A DNA stretch of 64,000 bases from the NCBI GenBank assembly GCA_001310555.1, contig BAXO01000007.1, positions 1 through 64,000 on the forward strand, given 5' to 3'. The DNA is from Bacillus sp. JCM 19058 (GTDB lineage Bacteria; Bacillota; Bacilli; Bacillales_H; Bacillaceae_D). This document shows, piece by piece, positions 1 through 9,624 of the stretch (position 1 is its first letter; each line of letters begins with the position of its first letter). The position numbers and the translations under genes were made by a program. The notes under the pieces are model-generated. The model searched no databases, was not told the DNA's origin, and was given only the letters and a program-made list of their open reading frames with translations.

Positions 1-19
1 TTTGACGTAGAACCTTTTT

Positions 20-576
20 GTTGAACCTAAACATAGGATGTATTTAAATATTCTCGGAGCTCGGTAATTTCTTTCGATATGTATGTTGAACCTAAACATA
101 GGATGTATTTAAATTTGTCCATATATTATCAATTGATTCGTTTTCTGTGTGTTGAACCTAAACATAGGATGTATTTAAATTAGTCTTTATGAACGGCAGC
201 ATGATGAATATTACAGTTGAACCTAAACATAGGATGTATTTAAATTTTCTTAAAGCGTTTTGGTTGTCCCAAACCCTTTCGGTTGAACCTAAACATAGGA
301 TGTATTTAAATTAAGCAGTTCGTCTGTATTGTTGTAATAATGAGCAAGTTGAACCTAAACATAGGATGTATTTAAATTAAATACGGACGACACCGGCCAT
401 AAACATTTTACGAGGTTGAACCTAAACATAGGATGTATTTAAATCTTTTTAGGAAATAGGTATACAAATCGGCATTGCGAGTTGAACCTAAACATAGGAT
501 GTATTTAAATAATATATCGAAATAGTTGCATCTGAGTGCAACTATTGTTGAACCTAAACATAGGATGTATTTAAAT
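20..576 (+). CRISPR. CRISPR array, 9 repeats and 8 spacers, left end outside window
   Basis: Nine identical 30-base repeats begin GTTGAACCTAAACATAGG and end TATTTAAAT. They start at 20, 85, 151, 216, 282, 348, 415, 481 and 547. The eight spacers are 35-37 bases and all differ. Bases 1-19 are probably the end of another spacer, so the array continues to the left. The repeat resembles I-B/III-type repeats of Firmicutes whose last eight bases (ATTTAAAT) form the crRNA 5' handle; by that family knowledge the array is read on the plus strand. A hairpin with a T-run just after the last repeat agrees. The last repeat shows no decay. The leader, cas6 and adaptation genes are not in the window. Confidence 0.98.
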
Positions 577-590
577 AATGGGGTATACGT

Positions 591-615
591 CTGTGCGTTG
601 CACAGGTTGTTTTTT
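591..615 (+). terminator. Probable terminator of the CRISPR transcript
   Basis: CTGTGC and GCACAG pair around a three-base GTT loop and are followed by GTTGTTTTTT. The hairpin lies 14 bases after the last repeat. It fits an intrinsic terminator for plus-strand transcription of the array, but the stem is only six base pairs. Confidence 0.5.
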
Positions 616-691
616 AACGTCTTGTCCTTACCAGTTAAGGAGAAAGCCCATTTTCTTAACGAAGCAATGAAGGGGATTTACCATCCAAGGA

Positions 692-1129
692 GTGAAAAAA
701 ACATGTCTAGGTTATCTTCGATTCTCTTCTTTGTTTTTTTCCTTGATAATATTGTATGGTTGTCAAAATGATGAACCGTTAGAAGGTGTCGAAGTAACAG
801 ATGTAAGTATAATATCGATTGACGAGAACCTTTTCATCCCTGTTATCTATATGGAAAACAAAAGAAAGGAAATAGCTCGGTTTCATATGAAAATTGAGTT
901 CAATAATGAAAATATTTCGGAATATCTAGAAGATATAAATATAGGTGAATATATGTTTATGGAAGACGGGATTTTAGAATTAGAGCCCTCACCAGAATAT
1001 TATTTTTCAATAACTATGGAACTACCGGATGATTTTCCAAAAGAGTTAAATGAGGAGTTAAATGATTTTCAAGTCATTGTTTATAATCAAGAAGGTTACT
1101 CGAAGGTCTATGAGTTTAATAATGATTAA
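692..1129 (+). CDS. Small hypothetical lipoprotein
   Basis: A protein of about 145 residues with a short basic start, a hydrophobic stretch and a lipobox LYGC near residue 24, so it is probably anchored outside the membrane. The mature part is acidic and beta-rich in look; I do not recognise a family. The start is uncertain. GTG at 692 overlaps its own AAGGAG, which is too close. ATG at 703 has ideal spacing (10 bases) from AAGGAG at 687-692 but lies in another frame. Removing one T from the run near 729-735 would join that ATG to the lipobox frame and give a cleaner signal peptide. It sits alone between the array and the cmr operon and ends at a strong terminator. A link to CRISPR defence is not shown. 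Confidence 0.6.
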   Translation: MKKTCLGYLRFSSLFFSLIILYGCQNDEPLEGVEVTDVSIISIDENLFIPVIYMENKRKEIARFHMKIEFNNENISEYLEDINIGEYMFMEDGILELEPSPEYYFSITMELPDDFPKELNEELNDFQVIVYNQEGYSKVYEFNND

Positions 1130-1231
1130 ATCAAAAAAAGTCTTGAAATCAAGAGTAGAACTTTTCTTTTACTAACTTTTTTTTCTCTCTTTAAAAGGGT
1201 AGCACTAGAAAAGTGTACATTTACAATATTA

Positions 1232-1279
1232 AAATCCCAATTCCTCTTTTAGTAGAAATTGGGATTTAACCTTTTTTTT
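1232..1279 (+). terminator. Intrinsic terminator after the lipoprotein gene
   Basis: An 11-bp perfect stem (AAATCCCAATT with AATTGGGATTT) has a 14-base loop. It is followed by eight T from 1272. Nothing else is seen between 1130 and 1397. Confidence 0.75.
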
Positions 1280-1397
1280 AAATTCGTCCCGATTTAGTGA
1301 CAGTTCAATCGAGGTTTTTTAGAGTAATTTCTATAAAGAAAGCTCTCTTTGTATGAAATTTGAAATCAAAATTTCTGGCAATAATAAACGAACTTCA

Positions 1398-2401
1398 TTA
1401 TTGATGATTTTTAAACATTTCAACATATGGTTGATGTGGAAATGGGATCGGGTTATTTAACAACATAAGCAATTGATTTAGTTGGAAAATTAAGGACAAG
1501 AGCGCTACTTCCTCTTTCTCCTTTCCACCATTTATTTTATAGCTGTTTAATTCAATACTTTTAACTTTTGTATCTCTAAACTCTTCCCTTATGTTTTCAT
1601 ATTTTTCATTGTTATGGTTCAAGGATTTATACCAACCTCCCAGATCTTTATATTCAGGAGATACCGATATATCCAGCCTTTTTTTTACTCGCCGTTTCTT
1701 TTCCACCACCTTTTATTGCCTTTTTCGGATGGAGAATAATATCGAACAATTTTTCTTCTAAAATTTCAGCAGGTGTGCTGTCTCTTGTGTGACAAAGTAT
1801 TATTAAAGGGCGGGTAGAAGTTTGGGTAATTCTTATCTCCGTTTCTTCTATATTTATGTCTTTTCCATTTTTCGCCACTATTTTTTTTAAAGGTCTTAGC
1901 TTGAATTTTGCCGTCTGAACCTTCTGTAAAACCATGTTCTCCCAGAGCCATATGTGTATGCATTCTAGCAATCGATTTTAACGACGTCTTTAACCGAGCT
2001 ATGCTACAAACCCATTCCTTTAATTGTTCCGGTTTCAGATCTGTACTTTTACACTGCACGACAACAGCTACAGCTTCAATCGGTATAAATTTCATTTTTC
2101 CGTAATTAAAAATGTAAGGAGTGTACTGTTCGTCAAATATTGCTAAGTCTACTTCATTAGATACGTTCCCACCTGAGTCAATAATGAATACAGAACGTTC
2201 CACAGTATATTTCTTCGGAACAATTTGTTCAAAAAGGGACTTCCATATTTCTTCACGAAATCCACCAATCGTTACACCGTGTTTATTAGTAAAAGAAAGT
2301 TGACTAACAATTGATTCTTCAAGTTTAATATAGTTTTTCACTATACCTTGTATAACTTCCCTATCTGCATTTTCATTAGCCTTTTTTTCTTCACATTCCA
2401 A
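1398..2401 (-). CDS. DUF6602-like putative PD-(D/E)XK nuclease, last gene of the cmr operon (frameshifted as read)
   Basis: A protein of about 335 residues. The N-terminal part has the pattern of DUF6602 proteins: HGVTIGGFREEIW at 41-53, then SNEVDLAIFD (D85), then IPIEAVAVVVQCKS (Q116-x-K118). D...QXK resembles the Mrr-like variant of the PD-(D/E)XK nuclease site. The C-terminal half has no motif I recognise. The true start is probably TTG at 2401, with AAGGAGG at 2410-2416. The frame shifts near 1875-1910 and 1690-1710, both next to A/T runs. It follows cmr6 by 124 bases on the same strand, so it is probably co-transcribed with the type III-B effector. No CARF domain is visible, so any link to cyclic oligoadenylate would have to be indirect. 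Nuclease activity is inferred from the motif alone. Confidence 0.65.
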
Positions 2402-2525
2402 TTTTAAATCCTCCTTCAATTACGCCTCTTCCCAAAAGTATTTGTTCTACCAGCTGTATCCGTTGTTTCGTCATTTTAGTTAAATCAGACCTTATAACAC
2501 TGGCTATAACTAATAAATAGATCCA

Positions 2526-3347
2526 TTATTTCGTCTCCTCAGTTTGATTTTGAAACCTACCATACCCCACCGCTTTTTTTTGCACCAATTCCATAATACC
2601 GTAATGCATTTGTAAGCCCGCTTCTGAGAATATCGTTGATATCGGATGGTAGTTTGTCAGATTGTTCCCATGAAATTACGATTGGCACACTACCCTCAAT
2701 ATAAGCGAATTCTATAGGAATAGGTTTCTCATTTGCATTCCACTGTTTTCCTAAATAATAAGAAGGGGTGTGTACGGTCATTACATCTTTTCTTAATTTA
2801 AATTCGGCAAATAAAGCATCATGGAATGTGAGCATCCCTTTTGCTGCTGGACTCGACTCTTCATCAGACTCGCTTCCAAAAAGTTCACTAATACGATCTT
2901 CCCAGTTCTTTAGTTTATCGCCTTCCAATAGCATGCTGCTATCAGTCAGCCAAGCCCTTAGCATTCCTTTAATACTGGAAGCAGGTAAATAAGGTACACC
3001 AAATGTTTTGTGAAGTGCCAAACCATTTTCACTAAAGTGAGGTGTTCCCATTCCCGGCATTGCCTGCTTAGTTGTAAAACTCCCTTTGAATACTCCTTTT
3101 TGATTATGATTAAGTGCTGTACGCAATCGATTATTATAGGATTCAACTTCTTCATATTTATATTTTTTTAAATAAATTATCCAAATGTTTTAGCTTCAAT
3201 TTGACTTTACCTTTGTCTTTGCCTTTATCTTTGACTTCTATGGCTTGTGCTGTTTGAAACAAATACGAGAAATGGAGGCTAGCACTACGGTTGTTCATTT
3301 GTTTTTTTTAAGTATTCTTTGGGGAAATATCCTGGTAAAAGAGTCAT
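2526..3347 (-). CDS. cmr6: Type III-B CRISPR RAMP protein Cmr6 (frameshifted as read)
   Basis: Cmr6 caps the Cmr complex near the 3' end of the target RNA. The core reads GTPHFSENGLALHKTFGVPYLPAS then SIKGMLRAWL, the usual RAMP glycine/SxKG region. The last frame ends early at 2557. Removing one base from the eight-T run 2574-2581 gives GIGAKKAVGYGRF and a stop at 2526, which matches the conserved Cmr6 C-terminus. This is good evidence that the break is an indel in the sequence. The N-terminus also shifts, near the A-runs at 3165 and 3305. The likely ATG is at 3347, 14 bases after the cmr5 stop. Confidence 0.88.
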
Positions 3348-3360
3348 TGGTTTTGCCTTA

Positions 3361-3798
3361 CTATCTCTTCTTTTCATCATATAACCCCTCTGCAAACCGA
3401 CTGAGATACATAGCAAAGTGAACGATACTCGATGTCATCCTGCGATATGCAGAAACATCCTCTAAGTTCACAAGTGTATTTAATAAGTCTTTGTTAGTTC
3501 GGTTTGAATCTGTAATTAATTGTTCATCTATTAAATGTTCGCGAACATGATTTAATACTAGTTCATAGGCCTTTGATTCGGCGTTATCTTTCTTCACTTT
3601 AGAAAAGTAAAAGGCGATTGTAGTTAACAGTCCGTTTATTTGGATAAAGCTTGGTAACTTACGAACGTAGCTCCGATATTCACTTCTCGGACTCTTCACC
3701 TCGCCCATGACATCGTTAACAAAATCAAAGGCACGTTTAGCAACACGCTGCTCTGTCGTCTTCTTTAGCCCTTTACTTCTCATTTTTTTCTCCTCCAA
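3361..3798 (-). CDS. cmr5: Type III-B CRISPR protein Cmr5
   Basis: 145 residues, intact, mostly helical, basic and of normal length for Cmr5, the small subunit that forms the inner (minor) filament of the Cmr complex along the target RNA. The match rests on size, composition (motifs such as EQRVAKRAFDFV and FYFSKVKKDNAESKAYELVL) and its place between cmr4 and cmr6. Its start overlaps the end of cmr4 by 26 bases, which implies translational coupling. It is the only cmr gene here without a frame break. Confidence 0.85.
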   Translation of the reverse strand: MEEKKMRSKGLKKTTEQRVAKRAFDFVNDVMGEVKSPRSEYRSYVRKLPSFIQINGLLTTIAFYFSKVKKDNAESKAYELVLNHVREHLIDEQLITDSNRTNKDLLNTLVNLEDVSAYRRMTSSIVHFAMYLSRFAEGLYDEKKR

Positions 3799-4620
3799 CT
3801 AAAACCTTGAACATACCCTTACCAATCGTTTTACTGCCGCCTAGCTCAATATAGTCGTTGTCGAGCCCCTGCAAGTAATTATCCGCGATCTTCCCTTCCG
3901 TATCGACCATGTTATAAAACCACGTCTCAGCAGGTACATTCTCCTCATACCAAAGTGAACCATTGCCCTCATCAACAACATCTTGAGCTCCAATTCGGAT
4001 TCTCGGCGCGATTTCAGTAGAATATTTCATGAAATCTGCGAAACTATTATCATCGACAATGACGATACGATCTTTTACTGTTTCAAATTCCTGAAACACT
4101 TTTGATAAGACTTTACTATCGACTTCCTTCTTTTTCACTTCAAATAAGTATTCTTCTAAAACTACCTTACTGTCTTGAAAAACATTTTTATGATTCACTT
4201 TATCAAATAGAGCACATTCATTTTCTCCTAACTCAATATTGGGTGGAGTTTCTTGTTTACCTACTAGTTGAAGGTCGCTAAAAAAAACGGCTCAACACCA
4301 GAGGACAAGTAACAAGAGCATAAACACCGCTGAGTGAACGTACCGGAAAGAATAGCACACGTGCTTCTGTAAAATGGACATTAGAAGGCTTCGGAGCATT
4401 ATTCTTATTATTTTTTTGGCTTGATCCAAGAGCCGAAAATCTCTTCTTTATTTTCGACCCGACTACTACGCCTTAAAGCCCCCTTAATTGTAGAACCCTC
4501 TATTTTGACGAAACCAGTATGTGCTTCACGCTGTACAGGCTTGTCGACTAAACCAATTTCCGTTCCACTACCAGGGTGAACCGATGTAATAGCTTGTAAA
4601 AATACTATATGATTGTACAT
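3773..4620 (-). CDS. cmr4: Type III-B CRISPR RAMP protein Cmr4 (frameshifted as read)
   Basis: Cmr4 forms the backbone and is the target-RNA endonuclease of type III-B complexes. The N-terminus reads AITSVHPGSGTEIGLVDKPV then QREAHTGFVKIEGSTIKGALR, the conserved Cmr4 start, with the catalytic-region aspartate in GLVDKP. The C-terminus ends with GSKTIGKGMFKV, typical of the G-rich RAMP loop. Between 4200 and 4408 the frame changes at least twice; the middle still reads VHFTEARVLFFPVRSLSGV, a clear Cmr4 motif, in another frame. The start ATG at 4620 follows TAGGAGGATAACGA. The gap to cmr3 is 11 bases. Confidence 0.9.
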
Positions 4621-4631
4621 TCGTTATCCTC

Positions 4632-5654
4632 CTAAGTTCCAATTACTAAAGCTAATCCAAAACCTTGCTTTTTTAGATCCTTATCTCCAAGTCGAATAAT
4701 GCCATCAATACTTTCGTTACGTTCACAATAAATCACAGTCCCCGCGCTTAGCATCTTATAACGTTTCTTTGGACGTTTGCGAACCATATCCCAGCCTCCG
4801 AAAAGATCCGGCTTATCCGTTATAACTTTAGTTGGTGTTAGTCCAAAACCGACTAGATGTTCCTGCACACTTCGATTTAAAATTAATGGTGTTAATAAAA
4901 TAACTGTAATATTGTTTGAAGTTATTTTAGCTTTCTTAGACAAAGACTTCATTTCATCAGCTGACCTTACTTTTGTCACAGTCCATCTCTTACCTTCAGC
5001 TCCAAGGACAATCTCTTGCACTGCACCGATTTCTTGAGAAGCAAGAATAGACTCCTCGTTTATGTCGATGAGAAAATCAACTCCCTCCTTGAGACGAAGC
5101 ATTTCCATTTCATATAAATAATGCTCTTCTGAACGACGATAACTTCTTGACATCGCAATTCCAACTTTTGCTTCTTTGTACACTAAGTCATCTCTCTCTA
5201 ATAAGCTTAGGGACTTATCGATCTTCCCATTGTCTAAAAGGCTAAAATAATATATAATAACCGTTTAACGATTTAGGCTTTTCATACTGTGGTTCCAGCC
5301 CCTCCTGTGTATCAAGCAATAATTGCCCACTCCTTTCCAGTATATTTTTGGGTACTGGTATGTATAATGCTCCTTTATATCGTATAAAAAAAACCGTTTA
5401 AGTACATTTCGCCAAGCAAATAAGATGAACCGAGCCATCTACTATGTCGCTCACAGCTTATGTCACCCTTTTTGAATCGAAGAAAGGGCTCATCATTTAA
5501 AAACTGACGAATATACGCGCTTCGCATCGCGCTATATACAGTGTTTGGACGCGGCGGAAAAATTCCGCTTGCCACATGGTCTGAACCCTGTTCAGTCATT
5601 TGGTGTCCCTTAAAAAAAGAACGTCTCATTAGGTGCTAGTGCATAGAATGTCAC
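4632..5654 (-). CDS. cmr3: Type III-B CRISPR RAMP protein Cmr3 (frameshifted as read)
   Basis: Cmr3 binds the crRNA 5' handle beside Cmr2. The start is GTG at 5654, whose GTGA overlaps the cmr2 stop. It gives MTFYALAPNETFFF and, after a shift in the T7 run near 5610, KGHQMTEQGSDHVASGIFPP then RPNTVYSAMR, the conserved Cmr3 N-terminus. A second break lies between 5183 and 5375. The C-terminal 180 residues include FGGWDMVRKRPKKRYKMLSA (a GW...R-K-R stretch usual in Cmr3) and end KQGFGLALVIGT. Confidence 0.88.
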
Positions 5655-7219
5655 TGTCCCTTCACCTCCTCTATTTCACATTGACGCGCTATAAATAATA
5701 AACTTTTTAATAATGCTAGCCACTGCTGTAACTGATCGCTTTTAGTACTATCATCATTTGCACATCGCTCATAAAGGGAAAGAAAACACTGTTTGAAGCT
5801 ATCATGATATGTGTTACCTAATGACCGTCTCAGTAGACGAACGAGCTCGGCCTCTATAATCTGTTCTTCGCTCAAATCACCGACGCTTAACGATTGCTCG
5901 AGCTTATAAAAGAAGGAGCGCGGCATCAGTTGAACCTTTTTAAAAGCTTTTAGAATCTCATTTTCGAAGTCCTCCTCTTTCCGACCGAAAGAGAGGACAG
6001 CTTGAGCCGGTTCGCCACTTCGAATAAACGTACGTATGGCCAAGCGTTTTTTTTGCTTATTGTGATGTTTAAATGATTTTGCTACTTTTTCCAAATCCCT
6101 TGCTGCCTGCAAAACATGGCGTAACGGTTGGCGCTTATGAGCAATGACTAATCCGATAGATGCAGTATTACCAGTTAACCGATCAGAAAATTTAAAGCGG
6201 AGCTCCTTTGCAACATGAAGTGCACGTTTCAAAGGCAGAAAAGCCATTACATCGTCTCCACCGGCATAAATAAGCTGACCTTCTTCCTTTTGACCTTTTC
6301 CTAAGACTTCTCTTACATCAAGAAGAGCGAACTCGCCCATACTTTTACTTATGTTACGATACGATTTTTCACCTTTATTAAGCTCTGTTTTCAATAAAGT
6401 TCCGATACCATCGCCGTCCATCATCAAAAGCGCATAGTATTTATCTTCATCCTCACCGACATTATCGACACTTTGAAAATAAAATGAAACACGATTGCCC
6501 TCTGATATCGCGCGTATTCTTTCTCGTTTTGCAAGGCATACACCGCAAAGTGCTTCGTTTTCCTTTACAATAATGGGTTGTCTTTCATTAATTGCTTCCC
6601 AATGAGCACTCCAAGTTTCTGAAATGCGACGCTTCATTTGGCCGATCGTATCTGTTGCCAAAAACGGCTGATTAGTAAGCACAGTACGCTTTTGACAAAC
6701 TGGACACGAAATCCCTTCCTCACCTGAATCGGCATAAGCTTGTCAAACTCTCGCTTTTTTTTATAAAGTGTTCTCTCCGATTCAGCCATTATTTCAACTA
6801 ATGGGCGGGTACCTAAAGGCTCAATAGCATATGAAAGTTCAAACACATATTCGAGTTGGTCTTTTGCAAGGCGTTTAGCTTTGACTTCTAAATATTCGAT
6901 CCTGTCTAGCACTCTCTTATTATTTTCAGATACTTGTTTTTTTCACAGCTTCTATCTTCTCTTCTACTTTGATCACGTCTGTGTTTTTAAAAATTACTAC
7001 GATCCGATTAGGGACAACAATTCTGTATCTTGATTCACCTTGCGTAGCAGTAGTCGGAAAAAGAATGTCTGCATCGAATTCCTTAAGTCTTTGACCGATC
7101 TCTGCCATAGTCTCTGCAATCCAGTGGCTTCCCGCCCATAGGTCACCCATTTTCCGTGATTCTTCTATAAATCCTTGCACTCCGCCAATAGTGATAATAG
7201 CAAGGTAGTTCTCATGCAA
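5651..7219 (-). CDS. cmr2: Type III-B CRISPR Cas10-family protein Cmr2 (frameshifted as read)
   Basis: This is the large subunit of the Cmr complex. The N-terminus reads ITIGGVQGFIEESRKMGDLW, the Cmr2 opening, with no HD-nuclease motif before or after it. Two zinc-binding pairs follow (CPVCQKR and CGVCLAKR, near 6690 and 6540). The second palm domain holds YAGGDDVMAFLPL near 6255, so cyclic oligoadenylate synthesis should be intact. The frame shifts near 6940 (A7) and near 6740; the three segments together give about 520 residues. The start is TTG at 7219 after AAGGAGG. It ends in a GTGA overlap with cmr3. Lack of HD suggests signalling rather than DNA cutting. Confidence 0.92.
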
Positions 7220-7266
7220 TGGTATATCCTCCTTGGTTTTAAACTACTTCTAGTTTGTATGTCTAA

Positions 7267-8021
7267 TTAAGTTAATATTTTTGTCTCCAGCCATTTTTCT
7301 TCGCTATTTAACAAGGCAATTTTCTTTACATAAACTATTCCGTGCTTTTTAATATCTGACCTTTTGTTGTAAGTTTTTTTTTCAATAAGATTGACTTTAT
7401 GTAAGAACGGTAAGTGTAATTCCTTTGGTTGCTCTCTTTGTAGTAAAAGATCACCATCTTTATAAAAATGAAATTCTTCGCATGCTTGCGGATTTAATTG
7501 GACAATTTGCTCCTCTATTTGATTACTTAACTGAGCCTTAGATAAACATCCGATTTCCTTAACTTTTAAATTACCGACTGCTTTTCGTAATGGCTTTCCT
7601 TCACGGTTATAGACTGGTATAGTGCCCTTGAACTTCGCCCGACATTACCAATTAATGAAAGTAGGAATAATGATGCTTTATACTGAGCCAAATAATTCTC
7701 ATTACCTTTTTTTTGTTTCCAAGTATATAGTAGATTGGGATTCTTTTACCTTTTTAATATAAATAGAGACTGGTGCCTTTTTAGTAGCCCCGTAAGTGTT
7801 CCAAATAACCTCCCCTCCTTTTCTCTAATTTCGGATATAGTTAAAGCGGCTGGCTGAACAGTTCTCCAGAAGTACCGCATCATCCCTTTTATTGAGGTTG
7901 CTCGTAACTCTAGTGAATTGCCGTTTGCTCCGTTTGTTCTTACATTCTCATGAAGTAGAGTAAAACTATTGGTTAACATATGGGTCCTGCCTTCTTTAAT
8001 TACGCTCCCCGGAGTATTCAT
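7267..8021 (-). CDS. cmr1: Type III-B CRISPR RAMP protein Cmr1 (several frameshifts as read)
   Basis: This is the first gene of the operon. Its ATG at 8021 follows AAGGAGGACAAGTCT. The N-terminus has NSLELRATSIKGMMRYFWR, the Cmr1 SxKG..R.WWR region, then EGRLFG. After a shift near 7800 another frame reads KKAPVSIYIKKVKESQSTIY, and after an A8 run near 7712 it continues YLAQYKASLFLLSLIGNVGR. A third shift leads to TIPVYNREGKPLRKAVGNLK and on to the stop at 7267. At least three indels separate it from a normal Cmr1. Together with the other breaks they look like sequencing errors, but true decay of this gene cannot be ruled out. Confidence 0.82.
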
Positions 8022-8851
8022 AGACTTGTCCTCCTTAAAAGTTATTTTATGTATAAAGTAATGTTGGATACTAAGCTAAAAGTAACTTGATATTGTTAAT
8101 GAGGTTCTTGCTCGTAAATAGTTAAAGCGGTTTCATATTCGTGGGAATCGTTACCTTCCATACTTTTTTTGTGGGTTAGTTTTCAAATAAGAACGAAAGA
8201 GTAGGATAATGATAAAACATATCAAACAGTTTTCAATTTGGAATTTATTACCTAATAAACAATATAAATACATCACAATATTAAATGGAGGAAATAAATA
8301 GGTGTCATTTTAACTAAAATTAATACAAATACAAATATTTTTAAGGGAAAAATAATAATTCATGAATATAAACCATTACTTTATACTTATAATATTATCA
8401 TATTTACTGGAATTTTTGGATAAAAAGTTAAAAAAAGACCAAAAAAAACTCTCCTTTCACCCTCCATTCAAAATTCCCTTTTCTACAATGAGAGACAAAA
8501 CAATAAGGAGATGATAAGGGTGTTAAAGCCTTTTAAAGATAGCCTTAAATGTGACCAACAAAAAAAAGAGGACGTAAATTGTTCTTTTTGCTTAAATGTT
8601 GCTGTCGTTCTGGGATTACTCCTGCCACCTATCCTGACCATCACGCCAAAAAATAAAGGCATTCTGCCCATGAAATATGAACGAAGCCGCTCTATCAAAT
8701 CGAGTGGCTTTCTTTCTATCCATAAATGACATACCGAATACCTCTATTTATAAATATTTATGCAGGATATGCCTATGCCGAAGGCGAATTGCATCCTTTA
8801 TCACGGTAAAAAGGGAGTAGTATAATTTCCCCCTTTACTCCAAAAGAAAGG
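8022..8851. other. Long intergenic region upstream of cmr1
   Basis: About 830 AT-rich bases between the divergent cmr operon and the next gene. The promoter of cmr1 must lie here. TTTATACATAAAATAAC shortly before the cmr1 ribosome site is a weak -10 candidate on the minus strand. Weak overlapping open frames at 8483-8729 on both strands were not accepted as genes. No second CRISPR repeat copy is seen. Confidence 0.5.
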
Positions 8852-9334
8852 ATGAACCTATTGAACAACCAAACCATTGCAACGTTCGCATGTGAAATTA
8901 TCCAGAGTGAGTTTCATCTTATCGGTCAAAGCATTACAGCCAATTTTCCGCAAGGATTCCCCGAGGCGGCCATAAAAGTTCAAAAGGACTTTATTGCCAG
9001 AAGAGATGAAATTATACAGGCGAAAAATAAAGAAATATTGTTCAGCCCTCACATGTGTAATGAGATTGTCGCGACATATTTTGCCTGTCTGGAAGTGGAT
9101 GAGATTACTGATATCCCAGAAGGAATGATTGGTTTTAGCCTTCCTAAAACAAAATATGCTAAAATTAGCTGTTCAAATAAGACGATCGATCAAGGATATT
9201 CGAAAATCTTTACTTGGATGGGTGAAAACGACTACAGGCAAAAATGGCTGAATAATTGCTGCCCCATTGAGATTTTCTATTTTGAGGACAATGTAGATGA
9301 AGAGCGAGTTGATATTTTAATTCCTATTCTTTAA
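8852..9334 (+). CDS. GyrI-like / effector-binding domain protein
   Basis: About 160 residues that fit the single-domain GyrI-like (AraC effector-binding) small-molecule-binding fold. The C-terminal part has the family pattern: IPEGMIGFSLPKTKYAKI, GYSKIFTWM, then CPIEIFYFED and DEERVDILIPI. No DNA-binding domain is attached, so it may bind a lipophilic ligand or act with a separate regulator. ATG at 8852 is almost inside the ribosome site AAAGGA (8847-8852). TTG at 8861, in the same frame, has better spacing and is the likelier start. It is transcribed away from the cmr operon and appears alone. Confidence 0.75.
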   Translation: MNLLNNQTIATFACEIIQSEFHLIGQSITANFPQGFPEAAIKVQKDFIARRDEIIQAKNKEILFSPHMCNEIVATYFACLEVDEITDIPEGMIGFSLPKTKYAKISCSNKTIDQGYSKIFTWMGENDYRQKWLNNCCPIEIFYFEDNVDEERVDILIPIL

Positions 9335-9624
9335 ATAAAGAAATAGGCAAAACGAGAGGGCTCGTCTAGTTAATCACCCGAGTCTTCTCAATTCCCTTAC
9401 TGCTTCTTAAGAGCATTCCTCTTGCTCTAGAATGTCTGAGCTTGAACGAGGCTTCAAAAAATCCTCTAAAAATCATCATACTAAAAAGCCGCAACATTAA
9501 ATTTAGACAGCAAAAGCTCTGGAACAGGACCTTTACAAGCCTCCGTCGTCCGGGCGAGTTCAAATGCTTATTTAAACGCTTATTTAAAAGAGATTAGTTG
9601 ATCTCCTGAGCTGCTATGGTTTCC

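Noticed and set aside
526..771. Open frame overlapping the last CRISPR repeats
   Set aside because: It reads through a repeat and spacer. Only its 3' part, from ATG 703, may belong to the lipoprotein signal peptide.
2420..2474. Small frame MTKQRIQLVEQILLGRG between cmr6 and the DUF6602 gene
   Set aside because: It has no ribosome site and ends at the start of the next gene. It may be part of the untranslated gap; kept out for lack of support.
1..8021. cas6, cas1 or cas2 in this locus
   Set aside because: All frames from the array to the cmr1 start were examined. None shows the Cas6 glycine-rich loop or Cas1/Cas2 features; they must lie outside the window.
8483..8729. Overlapping open frames on both strands
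   Set aside because: Neither has a family-like pattern. The plus-strand ATG at 8511 sits directly on its ribosome site, and the frames are mutually exclusive.
9366..9563. Minus-strand frame of 65 codons after the P450 gene
   Set aside because: Basic and Leu/Phe-rich without a ribosome site or recognisable family; likely chance.
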